DNA of 5,709 nucleotides from Acidimicrobiaceae bacterium (GCA_003154135.1 PMCN01000087.1:1-5709), one strand, 5' to 3'; shown: positions 1 to 5,709, counted from the first letter of the stretch. The notes: a model not told the origin generated them from the letters alone. Translations and numbers: made by a program.

Positions 1-1614
1 GGCGACGCCGAGATCCGCTACGCGATCAACGGTCTGCTCAGCCTCACGCCCGACGCCAACCCGGTGCTCGGCGAGACGCCCGAGGTGCGCAACCTGTGGA
101 GCGCAGCGGCGGTGTGGATCAAGGAAGGCCCCGGCATCGCCCAGCTCGTCGCCGAGTGGATGACCTACGGCTACCCGCACATGTGCGACCCGCACGGCAG
201 CGACATCAGCCGCTTCTACCCGCACGAGAAGACCGAGTGGCACATCAACGCCCGCTGCAACGAGCACTTCAACAAGACGTACGGCATCGTCCACCCGCGT
301 GAGCAGTGGGCCAGCCAGCGCGGCCTGCGGCGCAGCCCGTTCTACGCCCGCGAAGAGGCGCTCGGCGCCACGTTCTTCGACGCTCGCGGTTGGGAACGGC
401 CGCAGTGGTACGCGAGCAACGAGCCGCTGATGGAGAAGTTCGCGGACTCGTGCGCGCCGCGCACCCACGAGTGGGATGCGCGCTGGTGGCACCCGGTGGT
501 CAACGCCGAACACCTGCAGATGCGCGAGAGCGTCGGCATGGTGGACCTCACCGCGTTCAACGAGTTCGACTTCGAAGGCCCGCGTGCCTGCGAGTTCCTC
601 AACTGGGTGTGCGTCAACCAGGTCGACGTCGCCGTCGGCCGCAGCATCTACACCCCGCTGCTCACCCCGCACGGTGGCTTCCGCGGCGACCTCACCATCC
701 AGCGCCTCGGCACGAACCACTTCCGTGTGATCACCGGCGCGTTCGACGGTGGCCGCGACCACTACTGGTTCAACCGCCGCTTGGCGGAGTTCACCGGCGG
801 CGACGGCTCGGTCACCTTCACCGACCGCTCGCAGGGCATCTGCACGCTCGGCGTGTGGGGCCCCAACGCCCCGGCCACGTTGGCGAAGATCGTCACCGAC
901 GACACCACTGCTGCCTACGACCTGAGCCAGGAGGGCTTCCCCTACGGCGCGGTGCGCGACGTGCTCATCGACGGCGTGCCGTGCACGATGTTCCGCATCA
1001 GCTACGTGGGCGAGAACGGCTGGGAGATCTACACCCGCATGGAGCACGGCCTGAAGCTGTGGGACGCGGTGGCCGACGCCGGCAAGGAGTTCGCCATCAT
1101 CCCCGTCGGCATCGGCGTGTACGCGGTGACCGGTCGCATCGAGAAGGGCTACCGCTTGATGGCAGCCGAGCTGGAGAGCGAGTACAACCCGGTCGAGGCC
1201 GGCCTTGCCCGCCCGAAGGTGAAGAACGCCGACTTCGTGGGCAAGCAGGCCTACCTCGAGGCACGCGCCGACGCCGAGGCCAATGGTCCGGCGGCGGTGA
1301 TGTGCACGCTGTCGATGGACTCGCAGCGGTGTGCCGACGGTTACGACCGCTTCCCCACGGGAGGCAACGAGCCCATCCTCACGCTCGCCGGCGACCGCAT
1401 CCTCGACCGCAAGGGTCGCGTCTCACGGGTCACCACCGCCGGTGCCGGCCCGTCGCTGGGCAAGTACCTGTTGCTCGCCTACCTGCCGCCCGAGCACGCA
1501 GTGGTAGGCACCAAGCTGCAGGTGATGTACATGAACGAGAACTACCCCGTCACCGTCGACGTGGCCGGAGCCACCCCGCTCTTCGACCCCACCGACTCCC
1601 GGATGAAGTCGTAG
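1..1614 (+). CDS. Dimethylglycine/sarcosine dehydrogenase-like FAD- and folate-dependent enzyme (5' partial)
   Basis: The reading frame is open from base 1, so the start lies upstream; 537 residues are visible. Relatives are usually a little over 800 residues, so about 280-320 N-terminal residues (Rossmann FAD-binding motif, flavinylation site) are missing. Seen, in order: the end of the DAO FAD domain (NGLLSLTPDANPVLGE, residues 10-25), an FAO_M-like linker with RGWERPQWY (about 129-137), a GcvT-type folate domain (about 160-400) with VGMVDLTAF, TPHGGFRGDLT, ITG (244-246), D253 in RDHYW and SYVGENGWEIY (334-344), then NPVEAGL, FVGKQA (412-417) and a GcvT C-terminal barrel ending in NENYPVTV. 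In this family the flavin domain oxidises an N-methyl group and the folate domain captures the formaldehyde as 5,10-methylene-THF. The etfBA genes directly downstream favour an ETF-linked dehydrogenase over an O2-using oxidase. The exact substrate (dimethylglycine, sarcosine or a related N-methyl compound) is not settled; the loop at residues 35-47 is atypical. Confidence 0.88.
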   Translation, partial: GDAEIRYAINGLLSLTPDANPVLGETPEVRNLWSAAAVWIKEGPGIAQLVAEWMTYGYPHMCDPHGSDISRFYPHEKTEWHINARCNEHFNKTYGIVHPREQWASQRGLRRSPFYAREEALGATFFDARGWERPQWYASNEPLMEKFADSCAPRTHEWDARWWHPVVNAEHLQMRESVGMVDLTAFNEFDFEGPRACEFLNWVCVNQVDVAVGRSIYTPLLTPHGGFRGDLTIQRLGTNHFRVITGAFDGGRDHYWFNRRLAEFTGGDGSVTFTDRSQGICTLGVWGPNAPATLAKIVTDDTTAAYDLSQEGFPYGAVRDVLIDGVPCTMFRISYVGENGWEIYTRMEHGLKLWDAVADAGKEFAIIPVGIGVYAVTGRIEKGYRLMAAELESEYNPVEAGLARPKVKNADFVGKQAYLEARADAEANGPAAVMCTLSMDSQRCADGYDRFPTGGNEPILTLAGDRILDRKGRVSRVTTAGAGPSLGKYLLLAYLPPEHAVVGTKLQVMYMNENYPVTVDVAGATPLFDPTDSRMKS

Positions 1615-1616
1615 TC

Positions 1617-2384
1617 ATGCGAGTGCTCGTCTGTGTGAAGCGGGTGCCGGCCCCCGGTGCTCGCATCAGCATCACCGCCGACGGACAGGCGGTCGACACC
1701 GCGTACCTCGCGTTCACCACCAGCCCGCACGAAGAGTGCGCAGTGGAGGAAGCCGTGCAACTGGTCGAGCGCCACGGCGGCGAGTCGACGGTGCTCACGC
1801 TCGGGCCTGCAGAGGCCGACGAGCAGCTGCGCTATGCGGCCAGCATCGGTGTCAACAAGGCGGTGCTGCTGCCCATCGACACCGCCGACTGGGACCCGCA
1901 GCGAACCGCCGCCGCGATCACCGCCGCCATCCGCGACCTGGAAGCGGCCGACGGCCCGTTCGACCTCGTGCTGTTCGGCAACGAGAGCGCCGATGCGGGC
2001 AACTTCCAGATCGGGGTGCGAGTGGCCTACGCCCTCGGCCGCCCGGTGGTGAACGGCATCAAGGGCATCGAGGTCGAGGGCGACGCGCTGCGTGCGCGCC
2101 GCGAGAGCGACGCCGGTGTCGAGGTCTATCGCGTGCCGCTGCCCGCCGTGCTGGGGGTGAAGGAGGGCATCAACCTCCCTCGCTACCCGACCCTCAAGGG
2201 CCGCCTCGCTTCGAAGAAGGTGGAGGTCGTGCAGATCCCGCCGCACGCCGAGCCCGGCGGTCAGCAGATGGTGACGCTGTTGCAGGCGGCCGAGCAGGTG
2301 AGCCAGACCGCCATCCTCGGCAACGGGCCCGATGCGGCATCGGCCGTCGTCGACCTCCTGGAAGAACTGGGGCTGCTGAAATGA
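1617..2384 (+). CDS. etfB: Electron transfer flavoprotein, beta subunit
   Basis: A 255-residue protein, the normal EtfB length. It begins MRVLVCVKRVPAPGARI, the classic EtfB N-terminus, followed by SPHEECAVEEAVQL (36-49), LGPAEADEQLRYAASIG (62-78), the nucleotide-loop region ESADAGNFQIG (123-133), RRESDAGVEV (161-170) and the partner-recognition loop NLPRYPTLKGRLASKK (186-201). Leu193 aligns with the human ETF-beta Leu195 that anchors partner dehydrogenases. EtfB pairs with EtfA to form a soluble FAD heterodimer that carries electrons from dehydrogenases to ETF:quinone oxidoreductase. The ATG lies two bases after the upstream stop, with a weak GAAG (1605-1608) 8 bases before it, which fits translational coupling. 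Odd: compared with the human protein (recalled from memory), several AMP-contacting positions are changed (N39 to S36, D129 to A127, N132 to F130, T134 to I132), while Arg162/Glu163 match human R164/E165. The bound nucleotide may therefore differ from classic ETFs. The family call is secure. Confidence 0.95.
   Translation: MRVLVCVKRVPAPGARISITADGQAVDTAYLAFTTSPHEECAVEEAVQLVERHGGESTVLTLGPAEADEQLRYAASIGVNKAVLLPIDTADWDPQRTAAAITAAIRDLEAADGPFDLVLFGNESADAGNFQIGVRVAYALGRPVVNGIKGIEVEGDALRARRESDAGVEVYRVPLPAVLGVKEGINLPRYPTLKGRLASKKVEVVQIPPHAEPGGQQMVTLLQAAEQVSQTAILGNGPDAASAVVDLLEELGLLK
2381..2384 (+). promoter_or_regulatory. ATGA start/stop overlap coupling etfB and etfA
   Basis: The etfA ATG (2381-2383) overlaps the etfB TGA (2382-2384). 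A GGGG run at 2369-2372, 8 bases before the ATG, could serve as a weak ribosome binding site. This arrangement commonly couples translation of two subunits needed in equal amounts, as in an ETF heterodimer. Confidence 0.8.
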
Positions 2385-3337
2385 CCGTGCTCGTCGTCAT
2401 CGAACACGACCGCGGGACGATCAGCCCCGCATCCCTGGAAGCGCTCGCCGCGGCCCGCAGCATCGACAGCGACGTGCACGCGCTCACGCTGGGAGCTGCA
2501 GCCGACGGCGCCGTCGCGACGCTGGCGGCGCACGGTGCGGCCGTGGTGCACCAGGTGCACGACGACGTGCTCGCCGACTTCGGCCCGGAAGCATGGGGCG
2601 AGGCTGTCGCGCAGGCGGCCCGTGCGCTGCAACCCCAAGGGGTGCTGACGTGCGGCACCGATCGCGGCAACGAGGTGATGGCCCAGGCCGCCGCGCGGCT
2701 CGACCTGCCGATGGTGGCGAACTGCATCTCGTTCGCTCCCGGCGACATGTCGAGCATCACCCGCGTGCGCTGGGGCGGTTCGCTGCTCGAGCAGTGCTCG
2801 CTCGACGCGTCGACCAAGCTCGTGACGGTGTCGCCTCACGCGTTCGAGGCCACTGAAGCTGCGGCCGCGGGCGCCGTGTCGGTGCTGTCGCTGTCGCTCG
2901 ACCCGTCGCTCGCTCGCACCGTCGTGGCCGAGCGCGTCGAACGCGCCGCGGGTGTCACCCTGGCCACCGCACCGCTCGTCGTGGGCGGCGGTCGTGGCGT
3001 CGGGTCGGCCGAGGCGTTCGCTCCGCTGGAGGAACTGGCGGCCGCACTGGGCGGCGTCGTGGGCTGCTCGCGTGCCGTCACCAACAACGGCTGGCGCAAC
3101 CACACCGACCAGGTGGGCCAGACCGGTACGCGCATCGCGCCCGACCTCTACATGGCGTGCGGCATCAGCGGGGCCATCCAGCACTGGGTGGGCGCCATGG
3201 CGTCGAAGAAGATCCTGGCCATCAACACCGACCCCGAGGCCAACATGGTCACCAAGGCCGACTACGCGGTCATCGGCGATCTGCACAAGGTGGTGCCCGC
3301 GATCACGGCCGAGATCCGGCGACGTCGCGGGAGCTGA
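2381..3337 (+). CDS. etfA: Electron transfer flavoprotein, alpha subunit
   Basis: A 318-residue protein, the usual EtfA length. The N-terminal domain starts MTVLVVIEHDRGTISPASLEAL and is followed by a less conserved middle. The C-terminal FAD domain has VVGGGRGVG (200-208), GCSRAV (228-233), DQVGQTG (243-249) and LYMACGISGAIQH (256-268), then ILAINTDPEAN and ADYAVIGDLHKVVP. Ser230, Arg231, Thr248, His268 and Asn282 align with human ETF-alpha S248, R249, T266, H286 and N300, all at a constant offset of 18, so the residues that hold and tune the FAD are retained. It forms the flavin-bearing half of the complex with the overlapping etfB product, probably serving the dehydrogenase encoded immediately upstream. 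Odd: the stretch after SRAV is TNNGWRNHT (234-242), where classic ETFs have VDAG followed by a different sequence; this lies beside the flavin. The start at the ATGA overlap leaves the canonical N-terminus intact; the frame stays open far upstream, but that part reads as a shadow of etfB. Confidence 0.95.
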   Translation: MTVLVVIEHDRGTISPASLEALAAARSIDSDVHALTLGAAADGAVATLAAHGAAVVHQVHDDVLADFGPEAWGEAVAQAARALQPQGVLTCGTDRGNEVMAQAAARLDLPMVANCISFAPGDMSSITRVRWGGSLLEQCSLDASTKLVTVSPHAFEATEAAAAGAVSVLSLSLDPSLARTVVAERVERAAGVTLATAPLVVGGGRGVGSAEAFAPLEELAAALGGVVGCSRAVTNNGWRNHTDQVGQTGTRIAPDLYMACGISGAIQHWVGAMASKKILAINTDPEANMVTKADYAVIGDLHKVVPAITAEIRRRRGS

Positions 3338-3338
3338 C

Positions 3339-3344
3339 TAGTCT
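3339..3344 (+). promoter_or_regulatory. Putative -10 box (TAGTCT) for a leaderless transcript
   Basis: TAGTCT matches the actinobacterial -10 consensus TANNNT. Its last T lies exactly 6 bases before the ATG at 3351, the spacing expected if transcription starts on the A of the start codon. The same ATG has no Shine-Dalgarno sequence at a usable distance: the nearest purine run, GGGAG, is about 18 bases upstream. No recognisable -35 box was seen (CCGGCG at the expected place), though -35 boxes are often poor in actinobacteria. TA-containing hexamers are scarce in this GC-rich sequence, but a chance match is possible. Confidence 0.4.
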
Positions 3345-3350
3345 GCGGCA

Positions 3351-4394
3351 ATGGGCAACGACTCGCTCCCTCCGCCGCCTCCTCCTGGCCAACCGCCGCA
3401 GGTGCCGCCCACTCCGCCGCAACCTCCGCAACCTCCGCAACCTCCCCAGCCGCCGCAACCGCCCCAGCCGCCGCAGCAGTTCCCTCCGGCTCAGCCGTAC
3501 CCGGGTCAGCCGTACCCGGGTCAGCCGTACCCCGCACAGCAGTACCCGCCCACGCAGCAGGTGCCGCCCACGCAGGCGTACCCCGCCCAGCCGTACCCCG
3601 GTCAGCCGTACCCGGGCCAGCCGTACCCGGGCGGCCAGCCGCCGGTGCCGCCGAAGAAGAGCAGGACCGGTCTGTACGTCGTCGGCGCCATCGTGGTCGT
3701 CGGTGGCATCGTCGGTGGCGTCATCGCGTTCAGCGGTGGCAACGACAACAAGACCGTCACCCTCGGCGGCACCGACACGAAGGTGACGTCGGTGGTCACC
3801 ACCACCTCGGCCGTGGTCGAGCCCACCGCAGCGGCAACCACCGAGCCGGCGCTCGTCATCACCGCTCCCGCCACCACGCAAGGCCCGGCGACCACCGTGC
3901 CCAGCGGCACCGACGTCCCCGCCGACGTGCAGCACGTCAGCGACAAGACCAACACGTTCTCGGCCTACCTGCCCACTGCCTTCAACACCGACGTCAACCC
4001 CGTCACCACGAGCGGGGTGACGTTCTCGCAGATCAGCGGTTCCGCCGACCTGAGCAAGTACGGCGCCGACAACGACACGTTCGGCATCACGCTGCTCACC
4101 GCACCGTCGTCGCAGTTGGCCGATCCGGCACAGCTGGTGCAGAACCTCGATCCTGGCGCCACCGTGTGCACGTCACGACAGACCGAGAGCGCCCGGCCCA
4201 CGTCGCAGGGACCCGTCGAGGTGCTGCGGCTCGACGGCTGTGGCGCGACTGGTGCCTCGGCGAAGGTCATCATGGCCATCGTCATCCCGTCGACCAACAA
4301 GACACTGATCGCCGTGGCCCAGGGCCCGGGTCCCTCCGACGGCAGCCTGCTCACGTTCACGCAGGCCGTGCTGGAGACGGTGGTCTACGGGTGA
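3351..4394 (+). CDS. Proline-rich single-pass membrane protein with an extracellular C-terminal domain (function unknown)
   Basis: A 347-residue protein with no recognised function. Residues 1-101 are very rich in Pro, Gln and Tyr: seven PPQ units (22-42) and two blocks of QPYPG-type pentapeptides (48-62 and 80-94). A basic KKSR (102-105) precedes one hydrophobic helix (about 107-127, GLYVVGAIVVVGGIVGGVIAF). The positive-inside rule puts the repeats in the cytoplasm and the remainder outside. Residues 135-190 form a Thr/Val/Ala-rich stalk. Residues about 195-347 look like a compact domain (FSAYLPTAF near 203-211, LSKYGADNDTFGITLL, then Cys273 and Cys297, which could form a disulfide, and a hydrophobic strand AKVIMAIVI). 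There is no signal peptide; the helix acts as a membrane anchor. Similar layouts occur in actinobacterial envelope proteins and in receptor-type Ser/Thr kinases, but no kinase domain is present here. It starts 13 bases after etfA, probably from its own leaderless promoter, so a link to the ETF is not implied. Confidence 0.85.
   Translation: MGNDSLPPPPPPGQPPQVPPTPPQPPQPPQPPQPPQPPQPPQQFPPAQPYPGQPYPGQPYPAQQYPPTQQVPPTQAYPAQPYPGQPYPGQPYPGGQPPVPPKKSRTGLYVVGAIVVVGGIVGGVIAFSGGNDNKTVTLGGTDTKVTSVVTTTSAVVEPTAAATTEPALVITAPATTQGPATTVPSGTDVPADVQHVSDKTNTFSAYLPTAFNTDVNPVTTSGVTFSQISGSADLSKYGADNDTFGITLLTAPSSQLADPAQLVQNLDPGATVCTSRQTESARPTSQGPVEVLRLDGCGATGASAKVIMAIVIPSTNKTLIAVAQGPGPSDGSLLTFTQAVLETVVYG
3414..3476 (+). 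repeat. Seven tandem 9-bp units encoding PPQ
   Basis: Seven consecutive in-frame 9-base units (variants of CCTCCGCAA and CCGCCCCAG) encode residues 22-42 of the proline-rich membrane protein. The units differ mostly at third codon positions, so the amino-acid pattern is kept better than the DNA pattern. Such arrays can change copy number by slippage without breaking the frame. Confidence 0.9.
3492..3536 (+). repeat. Three tandem 15-bp units encoding QPYPG/QPYPA (block 1)
   Basis: Two identical copies of CAGCCGTACCCGGGT are followed by a diverged third (CAGCCGTACCCCGCA). They encode residues 48-62 of the proline-rich membrane protein and stay in frame. Confidence 0.9.
3588..3632 (+). repeat. 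Three tandem 15-bp units encoding QPYPG (block 2)
   Basis: Three near-identical copies of the same 15-base unit as block 1 (CAGCCGTACCC followed by GGGT, GGGC or CGGT endings) encode residues 80-94. The two blocks are separated by 51 bases of degenerate related sequence (QQYPPTQQVPPTQAYPA), which suggests one older array that has partly decayed. Confidence 0.88.
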
Positions 4395-4410
4395 CCACAC
4401 CCTGAGCAGC

Positions 4411-4414
4411 GAGG
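4411..4414 (+). promoter_or_regulatory. Weak ribosome binding site (GAGG) for the MFS gene
   Basis: GAGG lies 8 bases before the ATG at 4423 and supports that start. The 28-base gap after the preceding stop contains no evident terminator or -10 box, so read-through from the gene before it is likely. Confidence 0.5.
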
Positions 4415-4422
4415 CGCCGTAC

Positions 4423-5694
4423 ATGGGCGAGGGGCTCGCGCCGCGGCGCAGCCTCGCACTCGCCACCTGGGGACTGTTCGTCGGTCTCGCCCTCTTGATG
4501 CTGGCCGGCGGCCTGTTCGGCACGCTCGTCGGCGTGCGCTCCGAACGCGTGGGCCTGCCCACCGTGGTGAGCAGCCTCATCAGCGCCAGCTACTACGTCG
4601 GCTTCCTCGTCGGGTCGAGGCTCACGCTCGGCGCGCTCGGCAAGGTGGGGCACATCCGCGTCTACGCGGCGCTGGCCTCCACCCTGGCGGCGGCGATGAT
4701 CGGAGCGGGGATCACGCACGAGGCTGCGTGGTGGGTGGTGTTGCGGCTGATCACCGGTCTGTGCACGGCGGGGCTCTACGTGGTGGCCGAATCGTGGCTC
4801 AACGACCTCGCCACCAACGACAACCGTGGCCGCCTGCTCGCTGTCTACGGCGCGGTCACCATCGCCTTCTTCGGCATCGGCCAGATCCTGCTCTTCACGT
4901 TCAACCCGCTCACCGTCGGCGGGTTCGCGATGGCGGCCATCCTCACCTCGCTCGCCGTCACCCCGGTGGCGCTGAGCGAGGAAGCGGTGGCGCCGGACGT
5001 GGAGGAGTCTGAGCACATCTCGTTGCGCGAGCTCGCCGAGGTGGTGCCCACCGGCGTGTTCTCGTGCCTCCTGGTGGGCGTCGCCCATGGCGCCATCTCG
5101 GGCATGGCGGCGATCTATGCGGCCAGGGTGGGCATGAGCGTCGGCCGCATCGGCCTGTTCGTCGCGCTGCCCAGTCTGGGTGGTGTGCTCCTGCAGTGGC
5201 CCATCTCGGCAGCGAGCGACGACATCGACCGACGAGCCGTCGGCATGGTGTCGGCGACCGGCGCGGCAATCGTTGCCGCGCTGCTGCTGCTCGGCAGCCC
5301 CGACCGGCCGATGGCCCTCGTGCTGGTGACGCTGCTCGGTGGCATGAGCTACCCGCTCTACTCCATCGCCGGCGCCTACACCAACGACTGGATCGAGCCC
5401 GAACATCTCAGCGCCGCCGCCTCGCAGCTGGTGACGCTCTACGGCATCGGTGCCGTGGCGGGACCGTTCGTCGCCGGTGGCACGATGGCTGTCGTCGGGC
5501 CCAAGGGCTTCTACTGGGCCCTCATCGGCCTGCACGTGGTGGTCGCCGCGTTCTTCCTCTACCGCGTGCTGGCGTGGCGCTCGCCGCTGGCGAAGCGGCC
5601 ATGGAGCGAGGTGTCGTTGCCGGCTCGCGCGTTCTTCGTGCCGGCCACCATCATCGCCATGGGCCGCCGACGCCGTCGCCGGCGCGACGCCTGA
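4423..5694 (+). CDS. Major facilitator superfamily transporter, YcaD-like
   Basis: A 423-residue integral membrane protein with about 12 hydrophobic helices (roughly 12-34, 47-68, 76-95, 101-122, 138-160, 165-184, then 208-232, 242-262, 272-291, 296-316, 330-357, 362-382) and a charged central cytoplasmic loop (about 185-207, EEAVAPDVEESEH), the usual 6+6 MFS plan. YcaD-type marks are ASYYVGFLVGSRL (55-67), the motif-A-like KVGHIRVY (74-81), RLITGLCTAGLYVVAESWLND (108-128) and NRGRLLAVYGAV (134-145). The family consists of proton-driven exporters or permeases whose substrates are mostly unknown; none can be assigned here. Odd: the C-terminal tail is long and ends in seven consecutive arginines (415-421) encoded by mixed codons, consistent with a cytoplasmic, lipid-facing tail. 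The gene follows the membrane-protein gene by 28 bases on the same strand and may share its transcript. No functional link to the dehydrogenase/ETF genes is visible beyond proximity. Confidence 0.9.
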   Translation: MGEGLAPRRSLALATWGLFVGLALLMLAGGLFGTLVGVRSERVGLPTVVSSLISASYYVGFLVGSRLTLGALGKVGHIRVYAALASTLAAAMIGAGITHEAAWWVVLRLITGLCTAGLYVVAESWLNDLATNDNRGRLLAVYGAVTIAFFGIGQILLFTFNPLTVGGFAMAAILTSLAVTPVALSEEAVAPDVEESEHISLRELAEVVPTGVFSCLLVGVAHGAISGMAAIYAARVGMSVGRIGLFVALPSLGGVLLQWPISAASDDIDRRAVGMVSATGAAIVAALLLLGSPDRPMALVLVTLLGGMSYPLYSIAGAYTNDWIEPEHLSAAASQLVTLYGIGAVAGPFVAGGTMAVVGPKGFYWALIGLHVVVAAFFLYRVLAWRSPLAKRPWSEVSLPARAFFVPATIIAMGRRRRRRRDA

Positions 5695-5709
5695 CCCTGA
5701 CGCCTGACC
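5686..5709. repeat. 11-bp direct repeat at the end of the MFS gene
   Basis: GACGCCTGACC occurs at 5686-5696 and again at 5699-5709, a 13-base period, and spans the MFS stop codon (5692-5694). The second copy ends exactly at the window edge, so the full extent is unknown. It could be a small tandem duplication. Nothing else was seen in the 15 bases after the stop. Confidence 0.6.

Noticed and set aside
64..1614. A start of the dehydrogenase at GTG 64
   Set aside because: The 21 codons before it continue the conserved end of the FAD domain (NGLLSLTPDANP), so the gene is cut by the window edge rather than starting inside it.
1..1614. DMSP demethylase (DmdA) or glycine-cleavage T protein
   Set aside because: Those proteins have only the folate domain; here an FAD-domain remnant and FAO_M-like linker precede it in frame and etfBA follows.
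1542..2246. A 234-codon minus-strand open frame opposite etfB
   Set aside because: No motif, composition of a shadow frame, and it would span the dehydrogenase-etfB junction antisense to both.
306..2384. Possible fusion protein, because the etfB frame is open far upstream of its ATG
   Set aside because: The upstream part is an Arg/Pro-rich shadow of the dehydrogenase gene. The canonical EtfB N-terminus begins exactly at ATG 1617.
2261..3286. A 341-codon minus-strand open frame opposite etfA
   Set aside because: Arg/His/Gly-rich low-information translation; the + strand encodes an intact EtfA with the FAD motifs.
1617..3337. Electron-bifurcating ETF (FixAB-type)
   Set aside because: The EtfB nucleotide loop does not match the bifurcating pattern I recall, and no NADH-, fixC- or fixX-like partner is visible. 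Not fully excluded, because the AMP site is altered.
3414..3632. CRISPR-like or intergenic repeat array
   Set aside because: The 9- and 15-base units are in frame, translate to PPQ and QPYPG, and lie within an intact gene without spacers.
4395..4422. Terminator between the proline-rich protein gene and the MFS gene
   Set aside because: Only 28 bases with no stable inverted repeat and no T-run.
4357..5535. A 392-codon open frame on the minus strand opposite the MFS gene
   Set aside because: Its translation is dominated by His, Arg, Gly, Asp and Glu with no hydrophobic core or recognisable motif, as expected from the complement of a GC-rich gene; the + strand product is a clear MFS protein.

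Overview
The window is a GC-rich stretch (clearly above 65% G+C by eye, with codon third positions almost all G or C). Five genes all lie on the + strand and leave almost no non-coding DNA. Base composition, codon use, an actinobacterial-type -10 box directly before one start codon, and a proline-rich single-pass membrane protein all suggest an actinobacterium. A member of the Acidimicrobiia (Ilumatobacter-like) is my best guess, from general resemblance only. No RNA genes, mobile elements, CRISPR arrays or convincing terminators were seen, and no gap is longer than 28 bases.

Region 1 (1-3337) is a compact one-carbon / methylamine oxidation module. It opens with the C-terminal two thirds of an FAD- and folate-dependent dimethylglycine/sarcosine dehydrogenase-like enzyme, whose N-terminal FAD-binding part lies outside the window. 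Two bases after its stop codon comes etfB, which overlaps etfA by four bases (ATGA). The simplest reading is an N-demethylating dehydrogenase that passes methyl-derived formaldehyde to tetrahydrofolate and its electrons to a dedicated electron-transfer flavoprotein, which in turn would feed the respiratory chain. EtfA keeps the FAD-binding residues. EtfB has replaced several residues that hold AMP in the human protein. The dehydrogenase also has an unusual loop near its flavin.

Region 2 (3338-4394) encodes a membrane protein with a repetitive Pro/Gln/Tyr-rich cytoplasmic N-terminus, one membrane helix, a Thr/Val-rich stalk and a secreted domain with two cysteines. It starts 13 bases after etfA with no Shine-Dalgarno sequence, but a TANNNT box sits exactly where a leaderless promoter would be expected. 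It may therefore be transcribed separately from the etf genes.

Region 3 (4395-5709) encodes a 12-helix MFS transporter of the YcaD type with an arginine-rich C-terminal tail. The last 24 bases contain an 11-base direct repeat cut off by the window edge.

The content is mainly recognisable metabolism and transport. I found no clear evidence of a wholly new system. The most interesting points are the variant ETF with its partner dehydrogenase and the putative internal leaderless promoter.
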